A stretch of 64,000 nucleotides of DNA from NCBI RefSeq assembly GCF_030285785.1, contig NZ_CP127247.1:62001-126000 (forward strand). The letters are read 5' to 3'. Position 1 is the first letter of the stretch. Each line of letters opens with the position of its first letter. Under the pieces are notes generated by a model. That model was not told the DNA's origin and did not search any database. It worked only from the letters and a program-made list of their open reading frames with translations. The position numbers and the translations under genes are program-made. This DNA is from Parasedimentitalea psychrophila (lineage in GTDB: Bacteria; Pseudomonadota; Alphaproteobacteria; Rhodobacterales; Rhodobacteraceae). Below are positions 1 through 9,494 of this stretch, piece by piece.

Positions 1-1278
1 CATGCGGCCGGTCTTATTGGCCTTGATACGGTCTTCGATTTCTTCGCGGAAGTTGCGGATCAGCCCCTGGATTGGCCATGCGGCCGCGTCACCCAGCGCA
101 CAGATGGTGTGGCCTTCGACCTGTTTGGTCACGTCCCACAGCATATCGATCTCTTCCAGCTCGGCCTCGCCGCGCACCAGACGGTCCATGACGCGCATCA
201 TCCAGCCGGTGCCTTCACGACACGGGGTACACTGGCCACAGCTTTCGTGCTTGTAGAACTTGGCCAGACGCCAGATCGCTTTGATGATGTCGGTGTTCTT
301 GTCCATGACAATCACCGCCGCCGTGCCCAGACCCGAGCCCAGATCGTTGCGCAAGTAATCAAAGTCCATGATCGCGTCGCGCATGTTTTCACCGCGAACG
401 CAAGGCACGGATGATCCGCCGGGGATTACCGCCAGCAGATTGTCCCAGCCGCCTTTGATCCCACCGCAGTGCTTTTCGATCAGTTCTTCAAAGCCGATGC
501 TCATCGCCTCTTCAACAACGCAAGGGTTGTTGACGTGACCCGAGATGCCAAACAGCTTGGTGCCGACGTTATTGGGGCGACCAAAGGAGCTGAACCACTC
601 AGGGCCGCGCCGCAGGATGGTGGGCACAACAGCGATCGATTCCACGTTGTTCACGGTCGAGGGGCAGCCATACAGACCAGCGCCAGCCGGGAACGGCGGC
701 TTCATCCGAGGCATGCCCTTTTTGCCTTCCAAGCTTTCAATCAATGCAGTTTCTTCACCGCAGATATAGGCCCCTGCCCCGTGGTGCAGGAACAAGTCAA
801 AGTCCCAGCCGGATTTGGCTGCGTTCTTGCCCAGCAGGCCCGCGGCGTAAGCCTCATCAATGGCGGACTGCAGCGCTTCGCGCTCGCGGATGTATTCGCC
901 GCGAATGTAGATATAGCAAGTATGCGCGTTCATCGCGAAGCTGGCGATCAGTGCGCCTTCGATCAGCGTGTGCGGATCATGACGCATGATTTCGCGGTCT
1001 TTGCAGGTGCCCGGCTCGGATTCATCGGCATTGATCACCAGATAGGCTGGGCGACCATCGCTTTCCTTGGGCATGAACGACCATTTCAAGCCGGTGGGGA
1101 AACCCGCACCACCGCGACCGCGCAGGCCAGAGTCTTTCATCGACTGAACGATCCAATCGCGCCCCTTGGCGAGGATCGCCGCGGTGCCATCCCAATGGCC
1201 CCGTGCCTGCGCACCCTTCAACGAGCGATCATGCATACCGTAGAGGTTGGTAAAGATCCGGTCCTGGTCCTTCAGCAT
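1..1278 (-). CDS. nuoF: NADH-quinone oxidoreductase subunit F (NuoF), 3' end cut by window edge
   Basis: NADH-oxidising flavoprotein of complex I. It carries FMN and the N3 [4Fe-4S] cluster on the peripheral arm. The 426 visible residues are nearly the whole protein (family about 430), and the stop codon lies left of the window. The nucleotide/FMN-binding stretch [13 protein letters not shown] is at residues 54-66. The cluster ligands are visible as C347, C350 and C353 (ESCGQCTPC) and C393 (HTICALGD). The ATG is preceded by an AGG-containing ribosome binding site and starts 6 nt after the stop of the small DUF5337-type gene, so it is the last visible gene of the nuo operon. Identification is secure. 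Confidence 0.96.
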   Translation of the reverse strand, partial: MLKDQDRIFTNLYGMHDRSLKGAQARGHWDGTAAILAKGRDWIVQSMKDSGLRGRGGAGFPTGLKWSFMPKESDGRPAYLVINADESEPGTCKDREIMRHDPHTLIEGALIASFAMNAHTCYIYIRGEYIREREALQSAIDEAYAAGLLGKNAAKSGWDFDLFLHHGAGAYICGEETALIESLEGKKGMPRMKPPFPAGAGLYGCPSTVNNVESIAVVPTILRRGPEWFSSFGRPNNVGTKLFGISGHVNNPCVVEEAMSIGFEELIEKHCGGIKGGWDNLLAVIPGGSSVPCVRGENMRDAIMDFDYLRNDLGSGLGTAAVIVMDKNTDIIKAIWRLAKFYKHESCGQCTPCREGTGWMMRVMDRLVRGEAELEEIDMLWDVTKQVEGHTICALGDAAAWPIQGLIRNFREEIEDRIKANKTGRM

Positions 1279-1284
1279 GTCTGC

Positions 1285-1509
1285 CTACCTTTGACTGTCC
1301 TGGCGCAAGCGCCAGAGTTGATAAATGTTAACCAATGCCCAGATGAACGCAGCGAGCGCGCCGAAGTAGAACAGCATCTCATAGCGCATGGGCAAACCGA
1401 ACACTTGGATCAGCCAAGGCGCCAGGATGGCGGAGAGCCCGCCACCTGCAATCACCACTGCGATGATGCGCCCTTTGCGGGCAACTGCCTTATCCTGTTC
1501 GGTGCTCAT
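1285..1509 (-). CDS. Small two-helix membrane protein, DUF5337-type, inside the nuo operon
   Basis: A 74-residue protein with a short charged N terminus, hydrophobic segments at about residues 14-34 and 44-64, and a charged C terminus (LWRLRQDSQR). I recall this family (DUF5337) as a small protein of Rhodobacterales lying between nuoE and nuoF; that name is from memory. No function is known to me. Its place in the operon, 6 nt before nuoF and about 90 nt after nuoE, suggests co-expression with complex I, so an accessory or assembly role is possible but unproven. The ATG follows an AGGA motif. Confidence 0.72.
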   Translation of the reverse strand: MSTEQDKAVARKGRIIAVVIAGGGLSAILAPWLIQVFGLPMRYEMLFYFGALAAFIWALVNIYQLWRLRQDSQR

Positions 1510-1598
1510 TTGGTCCTGTGTGTCTGGTCCCCGCCCGAATAATGGGCGAAAAATGATTACGTGTCGTTGGTGCCGTGGTCCTTGGCACCTTTTGCAAA

Positions 1599-2687
1599 TC
1601 AGGTCTCGTCAGCAGCGGCCAGCGTCTTGGCCTGCTCGATCCAACCGTCCCGTTCGATGCGACCCTTGAAGGTCAGGCGGGCGTCAACCCAGGCCACTTG
1701 CGCCTCGGTCCAACCCGCGACCTGATCAAAGTGGAAGAAGCCCAGCTCGTTCAGGGTCTGCTCCAGCTTGGGGCCGACCCCTTTCAGCAGCTTCAGATCA
1801 TCCGGCTTGCCGTTGCGGGCCGCCTTCAGCACTTCGGGCTCAACTTCGGCAACAGTCGCTGCGACGGCCTTGGAGGCAGCGGCCTTTTTGGCCTCTTCGG
1901 CCTGCTTGGCTGCAGGTTTTGGAGTTGCCGGCGCTGGCGGCGTCGGCGCCTCGGCCGCCCGTCCCGCGACAACACCGTTCTTACCAACCCAAGGAGTCAG
2001 CAGAGGCACTTCGTCGCCCTGAATACGCTTGACGGTATCGCCAAGATCCGTGGCCAGTTGCACGCTTGCGTTATACTTGGCCTTGCCGCTCTCATAGTCC
2101 TGCAATGTGGTCAGGCCGGACAGTGGCTCGGAGCTGTAGCGACCATTCTGTGGACCCGGTGTCGGCACCTTGCCGGCGGCCAGATCGTCCAGCAGTGTGG
2201 CAAAGCCGTCGGCGGTCAGATCCTCGTAGTAGTCCTTGCCGATCTGCGCCATCGGCGCATTGGTGCAGGAGCCGAGACACTCGACCTCTTCCCAGGAGAA
2301 TCTGCCATCAGCCGACACTTCATGTGGCTTGTTGGCGATTTTCTCTTTGCAGATCGCCACCAGATCTTCGGCGCCACAGATCATGCAGGAGGTGGTGCCG
2401 CAGATCTGAATATGGGCCACCGTGCCAACCGGCTGCAGCTGGAACATGAAGTAGAACGAGGCCACTTCGAGCACACGGATATAGGCCATACCCAGCATGT
2501 CGGCGATCAGTTCGATGGCGGGTTTCGACAACCAGCTCTCTTGTTCCTGAGCCCGCCACAACAGCGGAATGACCGCCGAGGCCTGACGGCCATCGGGGTA
2601 TTTGGTGATTTGACCTTCGGCCCAGGCCAGATTGGCTGGGGTAAAGGCAAAGCTATCGGGTTGGTCAGCGTGAAGACGGCGCAGCAT
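1599..2687 (-). CDS. nuoE: NADH-quinone oxidoreductase subunit E (NuoE) with C-terminal helix-hairpin-helix-like extension
   Basis: The 24-kDa-type subunit of complex I, carrying the N1a [2Fe-2S] cluster in a thioredoxin-like fold. The ligands are C96, C101, C137 and C141 (Cx4C then Cx3C). At 362 residues it is much longer than usual (about 160-240). After the core comes an Ala/Pro-rich linker (about 241-290), then a domain at 297-356 with [16 protein letters not shown], which looks like a helix-hairpin-helix fold. The ATG at 2687 is preferred over an in-frame TTG one codon upstream because it follows AGAAAGACG. The 88-nt gap from nuoD holds a copy of the intergenic element. Confidence 0.94.
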   Translation of the reverse strand: MLRRLHADQPDSFAFTPANLAWAEGQITKYPDGRQASAVIPLLWRAQEQESWLSKPAIELIADMLGMAYIRVLEVASFYFMFQLQPVGTVAHIQICGTTSCMICGAEDLVAICKEKIANKPHEVSADGRFSWEEVECLGSCTNAPMAQIGKDYYEDLTADGFATLLDDLAAGKVPTPGPQNGRYSSEPLSGLTTLQDYESGKAKYNASVQLATDLGDTVKRIQGDEVPLLTPWVGKNGVVAGRAAEAPTPPAPATPKPAAKQAEEAKKAAASKAVAATVAEVEPEVLKAARNGKPDDLKLLKGVGPKLEQTLNELGFFHFDQVAGWTEAQVAWVDARLTFKGRIERDGWIEQAKTLAAADET

Positions 2688-2690
2688 CAA

Positions 2691-2775
2691 TTCGTCTTTC
2701 TGTGATTGGTGGCCACGAGGATGCCTCCGGCGGGAGTAGTTTTAGCAAAAAGAAGCCGGGAAAAAGAGGGGCTGA
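2691..2775. repeat. nuoD-nuoE gap with a degenerate copy of the TATTT/AAAAAGAAG intergenic element
   Basis: At 2735-2757 the plus strand reads AGTAGTTTTAGCAAAAAGAAG, closely matching the copy at 60614-60640 (GAGTATTTTTAGC followed by AAAAAGAAG). This copy has no strong G/C hairpin. It is notable because it lies inside the nuo operon rather than after a terminal gene. Confidence 0.5.
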
Positions 2776-3993
2776 TCAACGGTCAATCTCCCCGAATACG
2801 ACATCCATGGTGCCGATGATGGCAGCAACGTCAGCCAACTGGTGGCCGCTGGCGATATAGTCCATCGCCTGCAGGTGCAGGAAGCCCGGCGCGCGGATCT
2901 TGGCACGGTAAGGTTTGTTCGACCCATCCGCCACCAGATAGACGCCGAATTCACCCTTGGGCGCCTCGACACAGGCGTAGACCTCGCCGGCGGGCACGTG
3001 GAAACCTTCGGTATAGAGCTTGAAGTGGTGGATCAGGCTCTCCATCGAGGTCTTGATGTCGCCGCGTTTTGGCGGTGTCAGTTTACCACGGGCCAGAACG
3101 TCACCGGGACAGTCGCGCAGCTTGGCGATGCACTGGCGGATGATCGAGATCGACTGGCGCATTTCTTCCATTCGACACAGGTAGCGGTCGTAACAGTCGC
3201 CGTTCTTGCCGATCGGAATTTCGAACTCAAACTCGCTATAGCATTCATAGGGCTGCGAACGACGCAGGTCCCAGGCCATACCGGAGCCCCGCACCATCAC
3301 GCCCGAGAAGCCATAGTCCAGAATATCCTGTTCGCTGACCACGCCGATGTCGCAGTTGCGCTGCTTGAAGATCCGGTTTTCGGTCAGCAGGTCGTCGATA
3401 TCTTGCAGCCGTGCCGGGAATGTGTGGCTCCAGGCTTCGATATCGTCGATCAGCGCATCGGGCAGATCCTGGTGCACACCGCCGGGGCGGAAATAGGCCG
3501 CGTGCAACCGGGCGCCACTGGCGCGCTCGTAGAAGATCATCAGCTTTTCGCGCTCTTCAAAGCCCCAGAGCGGCGGTGTCAGCGCCCCCACATCCATCGC
3601 CTGAGTGGTGACGTTCAGCAGGTGGTTGAGGATACGACCGATTTCCGAGTAGAGCACCCGGATCAGCGAGCCGCGACGTGGCACCTCAACGCCGGTCAGC
3701 TTCTCAATCGCCAGACACCAAGCATGTTCCTGGTTCATCGGCGCCACATAGTCGAGGCGGTCAAAATAGGGCAGGTTCTGCAGGTAGGTGCGGCTTTCCA
3801 TCAGCTTTTCGGTGCCACGGTGCAGCAACCCGATATGCGGGTCAGCCCGTTCCACAATCTCGCCGTCCAGCTCCAGCACCATGCGCAACACACCGTGGGC
3901 GGCGGGGTGCTGGGGGCCAAAGTTGATGTTGAAGTTACGGATCTTCTGTTCGCCGGTTTGGGCGTCTTCGAAACCTTTGGAGTCGGCCATCAT
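2776..3993 (-). CDS. nuoD: NADH-quinone oxidoreductase subunit D (NuoD, 49-kDa subunit)
   Basis: Quinone-site subunit of the complex I peripheral arm, related to the large subunit of [NiFe] hydrogenases. The 405 residues match the family. Diagnostic stretches are [17 protein letters not shown] near the N terminus, [12 protein letters not shown], and the C-terminal ending DVVFGEIDR. The start overlaps the end of nuoC by 4 nt (ATGA). A second ATG directly follows, and AGGAGG is 4 nt from the first and 7 nt from the second, so translation may begin at 3990. Translational coupling with nuoC is likely. Confidence 0.97.
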   Translation of the reverse strand: MMADSKGFEDAQTGEQKIRNFNINFGPQHPAAHGVLRMVLELDGEIVERADPHIGLLHRGTEKLMESRTYLQNLPYFDRLDYVAPMNQEHAWCLAIEKLTGVEVPRRGSLIRVLYSEIGRILNHLLNVTTQAMDVGALTPPLWGFEEREKLMIFYERASGARLHAAYFRPGGVHQDLPDALIDDIEAWSHTFPARLQDIDDLLTENRIFKQRNCDIGVVSEQDILDYGFSGVMVRGSGMAWDLRRSQPYECYSEFEFEIPIGKNGDCYDRYLCRMEEMRQSISIIRQCIAKLRDCPGDVLARGKLTPPKRGDIKTSMESLIHHFKLYTEGFHVPAGEVYACVEAPKGEFGVYLVADGSNKPYRAKIRAPGFLHLQAMDYIASGHQLADVAAIIGTMDVVFGEIDR

Positions 3994-4598
3994 TTCGCCT
4001 CCTCTTTCTTCTCATCGCCGGGCAGGATGTATTCGGCACCCTCCCATGGGCTCATGAAATCAAACTGACGGTATTCCTGCACCAGGTTGACGGGTTCATA
4101 GACAACACGCTTTTGCGCCTCGTCATAGCGAACCTCGGTATAGCCGGAGGTGGGGAAATCCTTGCGTAGCGGGTGGCCGCGAAAGCCATAGTCGGTCAGG
4201 ATCCGGCGCAGGTCCGGGTGGCCCGAGAACAATATGCCAAACATATCGTAGACTTCCCGCTCGAACCAATTGGCCGATGGGTGCACGTCAACAATCGACG
4301 GCACCATTTCATCTTCGCGTACCGACAGCCGCAACCGGATGCGGTGGTTCTGGTACATCGACAGGAAGTGATAGACCACGTCAAACCGCTTGGGCCGGTC
4401 CGGATAGTCGACAGCGGTGATGTCCACCAGCGACGAGAATTTGCAGGTGCGGTCGGTCGTCAGGAACTCAACAAAGCCGGTGATGTTGGCCGGAGCCACA
4501 TCAACGTTCAGCTCATCATGGGAAATGTCCCACCCCAATATGCAATCGGGGCGTTTCTGCTCCAGGTATGAGCCAAGCTCTCTCAGCGCGTCAGTCAT
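3990..4598 (-). CDS. nuoC: NADH-quinone oxidoreductase subunit C (NuoC, 30-kDa subunit)
   Basis: Structural subunit of the complex I peripheral arm, contacting NuoD and NuoB. The 202 residues are a full-length separate NuoC, not the NuoCD fusion seen in enterobacteria. The family signature appears as [26 protein letters not shown]... (first part only), followed by [20 protein letters not shown] motif lies 9 nt before the ATG. It starts 26 nt after nuoB and overlaps nuoD by 4 nt, inside the same operon. Confidence 0.97.
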   Translation of the reverse strand: MTDALRELGSYLEQKRPDCILGWDISHDELNVDVAPANITGFVEFLTTDRTCKFSSLVDITAVDYPDRPKRFDVVYHFLSMYQNHRIRLRLSVREDEMVPSIVDVHPSANWFEREVYDMFGILFSGHPDLRRILTDYGFRGHPLRKDFPTSGYTEVRYDEAQKRVVYEPVNLVQEYRQFDFMSPWEGAEYILPGDEKKEEAK

Positions 4599-4624
4599 CT
4601 AAATTTTCTCCAACTCAGCGCCGA

Positions 4625-5149
4625 TCAGCGCACCAGGGTGCCAGTGCGGCGAATCTTGCGTTGCAACTGCATCAGACCGTACAGCAGCGCCTCGGCGGTC
4701 GGGGGGCAACCCGGGACGTAGATATCGACTGGCACAACACGGTCACAGCCGCGCACAACTGAATAGCTGTAGTGGTAGTAACCACCGCCATTGGCGCAGG
4801 ACCCCATCGAGATCACATAACGCGGCTCGGGCATCTGGTCGTAAACTTTGCGCAGTGCCGGGGCCATCTTGTTGGTCAGCGTCCCTGCCACGATCATCAC
4901 GTCCGACTGACGCGGAGAGGCCCGCGGCGCAATGCCGAAACGCTCGGCGTCATACCGCGGCATCGAGGTATGCATCATTTCAACCGCGCAGCAGGCCAGA
5001 CCAAAGGTCATCCAGTGCAGTGACCCGGTGCGGGCCCAGTTGACGATATCCTCGGCCGAGGTCAGCAGAAAACCTTTGTCCTGCAGCTCGGCATTCAGCG
5101 CCTGCGTGGCCACCTCTTTGTCGATACCTGCCGTATTGGCTCCGGTCAT
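4625..5149 (-). CDS. nuoB: NADH-quinone oxidoreductase subunit B (NuoB, PSST)
   Basis: Carries the terminal N2 [4Fe-4S] cluster that hands electrons to quinone. With the start chosen here ([12 protein letters not shown]) the protein has 174 residues. The cluster ligands are the adjacent C53 and C54 ([11 protein letters not shown]), C118 ([10 protein letters not shown]) and C148 ([10 protein letters not shown]). Longer starts up to 5179 exist but would run 31 nt into nuoA. The chosen ATG overlaps the nuoA stop by one base (TGATG), the usual coupled arrangement. An adjacent ATG at 5152 is also possible. Confidence 0.96.
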   Translation of the reverse strand: MTGANTAGIDKEVATQALNAELQDKGFLLTSAEDIVNWARTGSLHWMTFGLACCAVEMMHTSMPRYDAERFGIAPRASPRQSDVMIVAGTLTNKMAPALRKVYDQMPEPRYVISMGSCANGGGYYHYSYSVVRGCDRVVPVDIYVPGCPPTAEALLYGLMQLQRKIRRTGTLVR

Positions 5150-5514
5150 CATTCCCATTCCAGGGCCCCTTTTTTCCATTCATAGGCAAAGCCGATGGTC
5201 AGAACCCCCAGAAACACCATCATCGACCAGAAACCGGTCATGCTGATGTCCTTGAAGCCGACGGCCCAGGGAAACAGAAACGCGATTTCCAAATCAAAGA
5301 TGATGAAAAGAATCGATACCAGGTAAAACCGGACATCAAATTTCATCCGTGCATCATCGAAGGCATTGAAACCGCATTCGTAAGCACTTACTTTTTCTGG
5401 GTCGGGATTGCGTACAGCCAGCACTACGGCGGCTAGAATAAGGACAATTCCAAGACCGGTTGCGACGGCCAGAAACACTAGGATCGGGAGGTATTCCCGC
5501 AACATCTCTTCCAC
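5149..5514 (-). CDS. nuoA: NADH-quinone oxidoreductase subunit A (NuoA), GTG start
   Basis: Small membrane subunit (ND3-like) of complex I. The 121 residues form three transmembrane helices with the conserved loop [20 protein letters not shown] between helices 1 and 2, including the Cys known from ND3/NuoA. The GTG at 5514 ([10 protein letters not shown]) is chosen because AGGAAAGGAG lies 6 nt upstream. A longer ATG-started reading frame beginning at 5556 would bury that ribosome binding site in the coding region. First gene of the nuo operon. Confidence 0.95.
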   Translation of the reverse strand: MEEMLREYLPILVFLAVATGLGIVLILAAVVLAVRNPDPEKVSAYECGFNAFDDARMKFDVRFYLVSILFIIFDLEIAFLFPWAVGFKDISMTGFWSMMVFLGVLTIGFAYEWKKGALEWE

Positions 5515-5577
5515 GAGTGGCTCCTTTCCTGCGCGCTTTTCGCCGCGCGAGGTCAATTGGCGTGTTGACTTGAGCCG

Positions 5578-5606
5578 TGTCTACTCTCGCGATTTGCCAG
5601 CGTCAA
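5578..5606 (-). promoter_or_regulatory. Candidate sigma-70-type promoter of the nuo operon
   Basis: On the minus strand TTGACG (5606-5601) and TAGACA (5583-5578) are separated by 17 nt, about 60 nt upstream of the nuoA GTG. The -35 box is good and the -10 is only fair. The same TTGACG hexamer is used at the ivd promoter. Confidence 0.4.
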
Positions 5607-5671
5607 CCAAGGCATTGTTAATGATGAAAGGGTTGTGAATTGCAGCCGCCTTGCCACACAATCGCAGCTAA

Positions 5672-5692
5672 TCCTTATTGTTTTAATAAGGA
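5672..5692. terminator. Hairpin between the liu cluster and the nuo operon
   Basis: An 8-bp perfect stem TCCTTATT / AATAAGGA with a 5-nt loop lies 71 nt after the crotonase stop. There is no clear T-run, so it is only a possible terminator of the liu operon or a boundary element before the nuo promoter. Confidence 0.4.
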
Positions 5693-5762
5693 AATGGTGC
5701 ATTCACCGTAAATCCCTTGCTTGCATGGCTCTGTGTCAAAGGCGCATATTTGTGTCAGGTTT

Positions 5763-6545
5763 TCAGGACTGCCAGCGCGGCTTACAGCGGTCAAAAAACG
5801 CTCCAATTCCGTGTTCAGCTTCCTCTGTCTGCCATTGGTCAACCAGCGCTTTGATCGTGTGGTCGATGACCGAGTCGTCAATTTTCGGACCCAGATCGCG
5901 GGCCAACTGCTTTGCGGCGGCAACCGCTCCGGGGGCGCAGTTCAAATAGGGCGCAACCTCGGCCTCGACAGATTCGGCCAGTTGATCCGCCGGCACCGCC
6001 CGTGCCAAGAGCCCCAATTCAACCGCCTCCCCGGCCCCGAACAGGCGCGAAGACATGAACACCCTGCGCGCCTTTGCCGCCCCCATCCGGGCGATGACAT
6101 AGGGGCCGATTGTCGCCGGAATGATACCCAGCTTGGTTTCTGTCAGCCCCATTTTCAGGTGATCGACACCGATGGCAACATCGCAGACCGAGGCCATACC
6201 AACACCGCCGCCAAAGGCATTGCCCTGCAAGGCGCCGATCATTGGCTTGGGCAGGGTGTTCAGAGCCTGCAACATTTCGGCCAGTTTGCGCGCCTCGACA
6301 AACCTGGTCGCCGAATCCGCCGCCATCTGCTGCCGCATCCAACCCAGATCGCCACCGGCACAGAAACTCTTGCCTGCTCCGGTCAGGACAACCACCCGCA
6401 CCGCATCATCCACCGAGAGCTGCTGCGCAGCCTCGGTCAACTCGGCGATCATCTCGCCGGACATGGCATTGTGTTTTTCCGCACGGTTCAGGGTCAGCGT
6501 CGCCACCCCGCGCGCATCGGTGATCAAGGTAATGGTGTTGAACAT
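5763..6545 (-). CDS. liuC: Enoyl-CoA hydratase/isomerase family, probable methylglutaconyl-CoA hydratase
   Basis: Crotonase-fold protein of 260 residues. By context it hydrates 3-methylglutaconyl-CoA to HMG-CoA in leucine breakdown. The oxyanion-hole and CoA-binding signature is at about residues 60-67 (SFCAGGDL) and 112-117 (GGGVGM). One catalytic Glu is kept (E136 in GLTETKLGIIP). The position of the other crotonase Glu is G116, as I recall for some bacterial LiuC proteins. It is the last gene of the cluster, 42 nt after HMG-CoA lyase. Crotonase membership is certain; the substrate is inferred from neighbours. Confidence 0.86.
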   Translation of the reverse strand: MFNTITLITDARGVATLTLNRAEKHNAMSGEMIAELTEAAQQLSVDDAVRVVVLTGAGKSFCAGGDLGWMRQQMAADSATRFVEARKLAEMLQALNTLPKPMIGALQGNAFGGGVGMASVCDVAIGVDHLKMGLTETKLGIIPATIGPYVIARMGAAKARRVFMSSRLFGAGEAVELGLLARAVPADQLAESVEAEVAPYLNCAPGAVAAAKQLARDLGPKIDDSVIDHTIKALVDQWQTEEAEHGIGAFFDRCKPRWQS

Positions 6546-6587
6546 CTAAGGTCTCGTTTTGTTGAAATTACGACTGCAACGCCGGGC

Positions 6588-7442
6588 TTAGCTGCCGCGC
6601 ATGGCGCGCGCCATATCCGCTGCCTGCAGCAGGATATCCAGATCCAGGCCGGTGTCATATCCCAGCCTTGTCAGGTGCTCATGCACCAGTTCGGTCGCAA
6701 CATTGCCCGCAGCCCCCGGCGCAAAGGGACAACCGCCAAGGCCACCAACCGCTGCATCAAACACCCGCACGCCCATCGACAGGGCCGCATCAATGTTATC
6801 CATCGCCCGGCCCGAGGTATTGTGGAAATGTCCAGCCAGGCGGGTCGCAGGCACCACCTCGCGCACCGCCAGCAACATCCGCGCCACCGAATCCGGTGTT
6901 GCCTGCCCCAGAGTATCGCCCAGCGAAATTTCATAACAGCCCAGCGCAAACAACCGGTCGGCCATTTCCGCCACTTTTTCCGGTGGCGTGGCCCCGTCAT
7001 AGGGACAGTCGGTGACGCAGGATATATAGCCCCGCACCGGCAGATCGACGTGCCGTGCCGCCTCCAGTATCGGCTCAAACCGCTCGATCGACTCGGCGAT
7101 TGTGGCATTGATATTGGCCATGGAGAATCCCTCGGAGGCCGAGGCAAACACCGCCACTTCGCTGGCCTGCGCCGTCACCGCCGCATCATACCCACGCATA
7201 TTGGGCGTCAGCGCCGCATAGCGCACCCCCTCGGCCCGCTTGATCCCCGCCAGAACCTCGCCACTGCCAGCCATCTGCGGCACTTTTTTTGGCGACACAA
7301 AGCTGGCCACCTCTATCCGGCTAAAGCCGGCCTGGCTCAGGCAGTCGATCAATGCCAGCTTCTCGGCGACGGGGATTTCACGTTTTTCGTTCTGCAGACC
7401 ATCGCGCGGCCCCACTTCAAAAATCTCGACCCGATCACCCAT
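6588..7442 (-). CDS. mvaB: Hydroxymethylglutaryl-CoA lyase
   Basis: Cleaves HMG-CoA to acetyl-CoA and acetoacetate, the last step of leucine catabolism. The 284-residue TIM-barrel protein has the N-terminal motif EVGPRDGLQNE (D14), the metal ligands H205 and H207 (AGHFHNTSG), and the signature loop GLGGCPFAPGAAGN with catalytic C238. GGGAG lies 7 nt before the ATG. An inverted copy of the intergenic element fills the gap between mccA and this gene. Known alternative symbols are hmgL and liuE. Confidence 0.95.
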   Translation of the reverse strand: MGDRVEIFEVGPRDGLQNEKREIPVAEKLALIDCLSQAGFSRIEVASFVSPKKVPQMAGSGEVLAGIKRAEGVRYAALTPNMRGYDAAVTAQASEVAVFASASEGFSMANINATIAESIERFEPILEAARHVDLPVRGYISCVTDCPYDGATPPEKVAEMADRLFALGCYEISLGDTLGQATPDSVARMLLAVREVVPATRLAGHFHNTSGRAMDNIDAALSMGVRVFDAAVGGLGGCPFAPGAAGNVATELVHEHLTRLGYDTGLDLDILLQAADMARAMRGS

Positions 7443-7455
7443 GGCACATCTCCCA

Positions 7456-7482
7456 GCTTCTTCTTTGTAAAAATACTCAATT
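7456..7482 (-). repeat. Intergenic element copy, mccA-mvaB gap
   Basis: Read on the minus strand the core is GAGTATTTTTACAAAGAAG, like the copies at 2735, 34772 and 60614. No G/C hairpin is attached here. Confidence 0.6.
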
Positions 7483-7523
7483 CCTAGCCAGTAGCCTGCG
7501 GGCCACCGGCTGTTTTGGCAAGA

Positions 7524-9464
7524 CTATTCGCTTTCCTCCTGCAACCGGACCAATGCGGCGCCAGCTTCAACCTGATCGCCCGCCGCAGCCAGAACTTCGG
7601 CCACCACACCATCACGGGCCGCCAATAAGGCGTGTTCCATCTTCATCGCCTCCAGCACCGCCAGCCGGTCGCCCTCGACCACCACCTGACCAGCGACGGC
7701 CAGGATCACTTTAACCAGCCCGGGCATCGGTGCCACAATCACATTGGTATCGCCGCCCGCTTTGGCATCTCGATCCAGCGGATCCGGCAGCTCAAATGTC
7801 AGACCATAGCCGTCAAAAACGGTTATGCTCCTATTTGACTGGACAACATCAGGCAGCGGCCGACTGCCTATGGTCCAGCCAATGCCGCAGCGGGTCGCAA
7901 CGATCTCTTCGTCGCCAACATGCCAGATCTGCCGATCAGAGCTCTCAACGTCGACTTGCAGTTCAAACGTCTCGCCCTGCCAAGTCAGCGACACCGCCCG
8001 GCGCAGCGGCGCCCAGAGCGTAAAGCCGCTGTGGCTCAGTGGCCGGATCAGATCCAGAGCCGACATCGCCGCCGCCACCTTATGGTGAGGAGCCACAACA
8101 GGCGCTGCGGCCAAAACGTCCAGATCACGGGCAATCAACCCGGTATCAAAATCCCCACCGGCAAAGCCCGGATGCGCCGCCAAACCACCCAGAAAGGCCA
8201 GATTGGTCACCGTGCCGGCAACCTCCGTTCCCTCCAGCGCCCGCCCCAGCCGCGCCAATGCGACCGCCCGGGTCGGGCCATGTACGATCACTTTCGAGAT
8301 CATCGGGTCATACCAGGGACTGATGGTATCCCCGGCGCGCACACCGCTGTCTGCGCGGCAGCCATCGGGAAACTGCAAATGGGTCAGGGTGCCAGTGGCG
8401 GGCAGAAACCCCTTGGGCACATCTTCGGCATACAGGCGCGCTTCAAAGGCATGACCATTGATTGCTAGGTCCTCTTGTTGCATCGGCAGGCTCTCCCCTG
8501 CGGCGACGCGCAACTGCCACTCTACCAGATCGACACCGGTGATCGCCTCGGTGACCGGGTGTTCCACCTGCAAACGCGTGTTCATTTCCATGAACCAAAA
8601 CCCATCAGCGCGCAGGCCGCCTGACCCATCAACGATAAACTCGACTGTGCCTGCGCCCTTGTAGCCGATGGCCTCGGCCGCCCGCACCCCGGCTTGCCCC
8701 ATGGCAGCACGCATTTCGGACGTCATTCCGGGCGCAGGTGCTTCCTCGATCACCTTTTGATGGCGGCGCTGCAGGCTGCAGTCGCGTTCAAAAAGATGCA
8801 CCGCCCGGGTGCCATCACCGAATACCTGAATCTCGATATGGCGGGGCCGCTGGATGTATTTTTCAACCAGCACATCCGGGTTACCAAATGCGGTGATGGC
8901 TTCGCTGCGCGCACTCTCCAGCGCTGCCATGAAGTCCTCGGCCCGCTCAACCAGCCGCATGCCTTTGCCACCGCCACCGGCGACAGCCTTGATCAGCACC
9001 GGATAACCGATACCATCGGCAGCCCCAAACAGGTGTTCGCTGTCTTGATTTGAGCCGTGATACCCCGGCACCACCGGCACTCCGGCTTTTTCCATCAGCA
9101 CCTTGGCAGCGTCCTTCAGGCCCATTTTGCGAATGGCCTCAGCCGAGGGTCCGATAAAACACAGCCCGGCAGCGTCGACCGAATCTACAAAGCCCGGATT
9201 TTCGGACAGGAAGCCATAGCCGGGGTGGATGGCCTGGGCGCCGCAGGTCAGGGCAACAGCAATGATCTCATCGCCCAAAAGATAGCTGTCGGCAGGTGCC
9301 GGCCCATGGCCAATGGGATAGGCCTCATCCGCCAGCGCCACATGTTTTGCATCGCGGTCTGCGGCTGAATAAACCGCCACGGTCTTTACCCCCATCGTGC
9401 GGGCCGTTTCCATAACACGACAAGCGATTTCGCCGCGGTTGGCAATCAGGATTTTGTCAAACAT
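7524..9464 (-). CDS. mccA: Methylcrotonoyl-CoA carboxylase, biotin-containing alpha subunit
   Basis: Carboxylates 3-methylcrotonyl-CoA together with MccB. The 646 residues comprise a biotin carboxylase N domain (FDKILIANRGEIACRV), an ATP-grasp domain with the glycine-rich AVAGGGGKGMRLV loop, a biotin carboxylase C domain with EMNTRLQVEHPVTE, a linker domain, and a C-terminal biotinyl domain with AMKM (biotinyl K608). The start at MFDKIL has AAAGGA 8 nt upstream. The frame extends 24 codons further with no family match, so the shorter start is used. Pairing with MccB in a leucine cluster favours MCC over propionyl-CoA carboxylase. Also called liuD. Confidence 0.94.
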   Translation of the reverse strand: MFDKILIANRGEIACRVMETARTMGVKTVAVYSAADRDAKHVALADEAYPIGHGPAPADSYLLGDEIIAVALTCGAQAIHPGYGFLSENPGFVDSVDAAGLCFIGPSAEAIRKMGLKDAAKVLMEKAGVPVVPGYHGSNQDSEHLFGAADGIGYPVLIKAVAGGGGKGMRLVERAEDFMAALESARSEAITAFGNPDVLVEKYIQRPRHIEIQVFGDGTRAVHLFERDCSLQRRHQKVIEEAPAPGMTSEMRAAMGQAGVRAAEAIGYKGAGTVEFIVDGSGGLRADGFWFMEMNTRLQVEHPVTEAITGVDLVEWQLRVAAGESLPMQQEDLAINGHAFEARLYAEDVPKGFLPATGTLTHLQFPDGCRADSGVRAGDTISPWYDPMISKVIVHGPTRAVALARLGRALEGTEVAGTVTNLAFLGGLAAHPGFAGGDFDTGLIARDLDVLAAAPVVAPHHKVAAAMSALDLIRPLSHSGFTLWAPLRRAVSLTWQGETFELQVDVESSDRQIWHVGDEEIVATRCGIGWTIGSRPLPDVVQSNRSITVFDGYGLTFELPDPLDRDAKAGGDTNVIVAPMPGLVKVILAVAGQVVVEGDRLAVLEAMKMEHALLAARDGVVAEVLAAAGDQVEAGAALVRLQEESE

Positions 9465-9494
9465 ACGTCTGGTCCTTTGGCAGCTGGAGGTGGC

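Noticed and set aside
1-1278. nuoF as a degraded or truncated gene
   Set aside because: The frame is open to the very edge with all cluster ligands, so the missing end is only the window limit.
5721-7487. 588-codon open frame on the plus strand, antisense to the crotonase and HMG-CoA lyase genes
   Set aside because: It is the mirror of GC-rich coding sequence on the other strand. The product is His/Arg/Gln-rich with no recognisable domain, while the minus strand encodes two clear enzymes.
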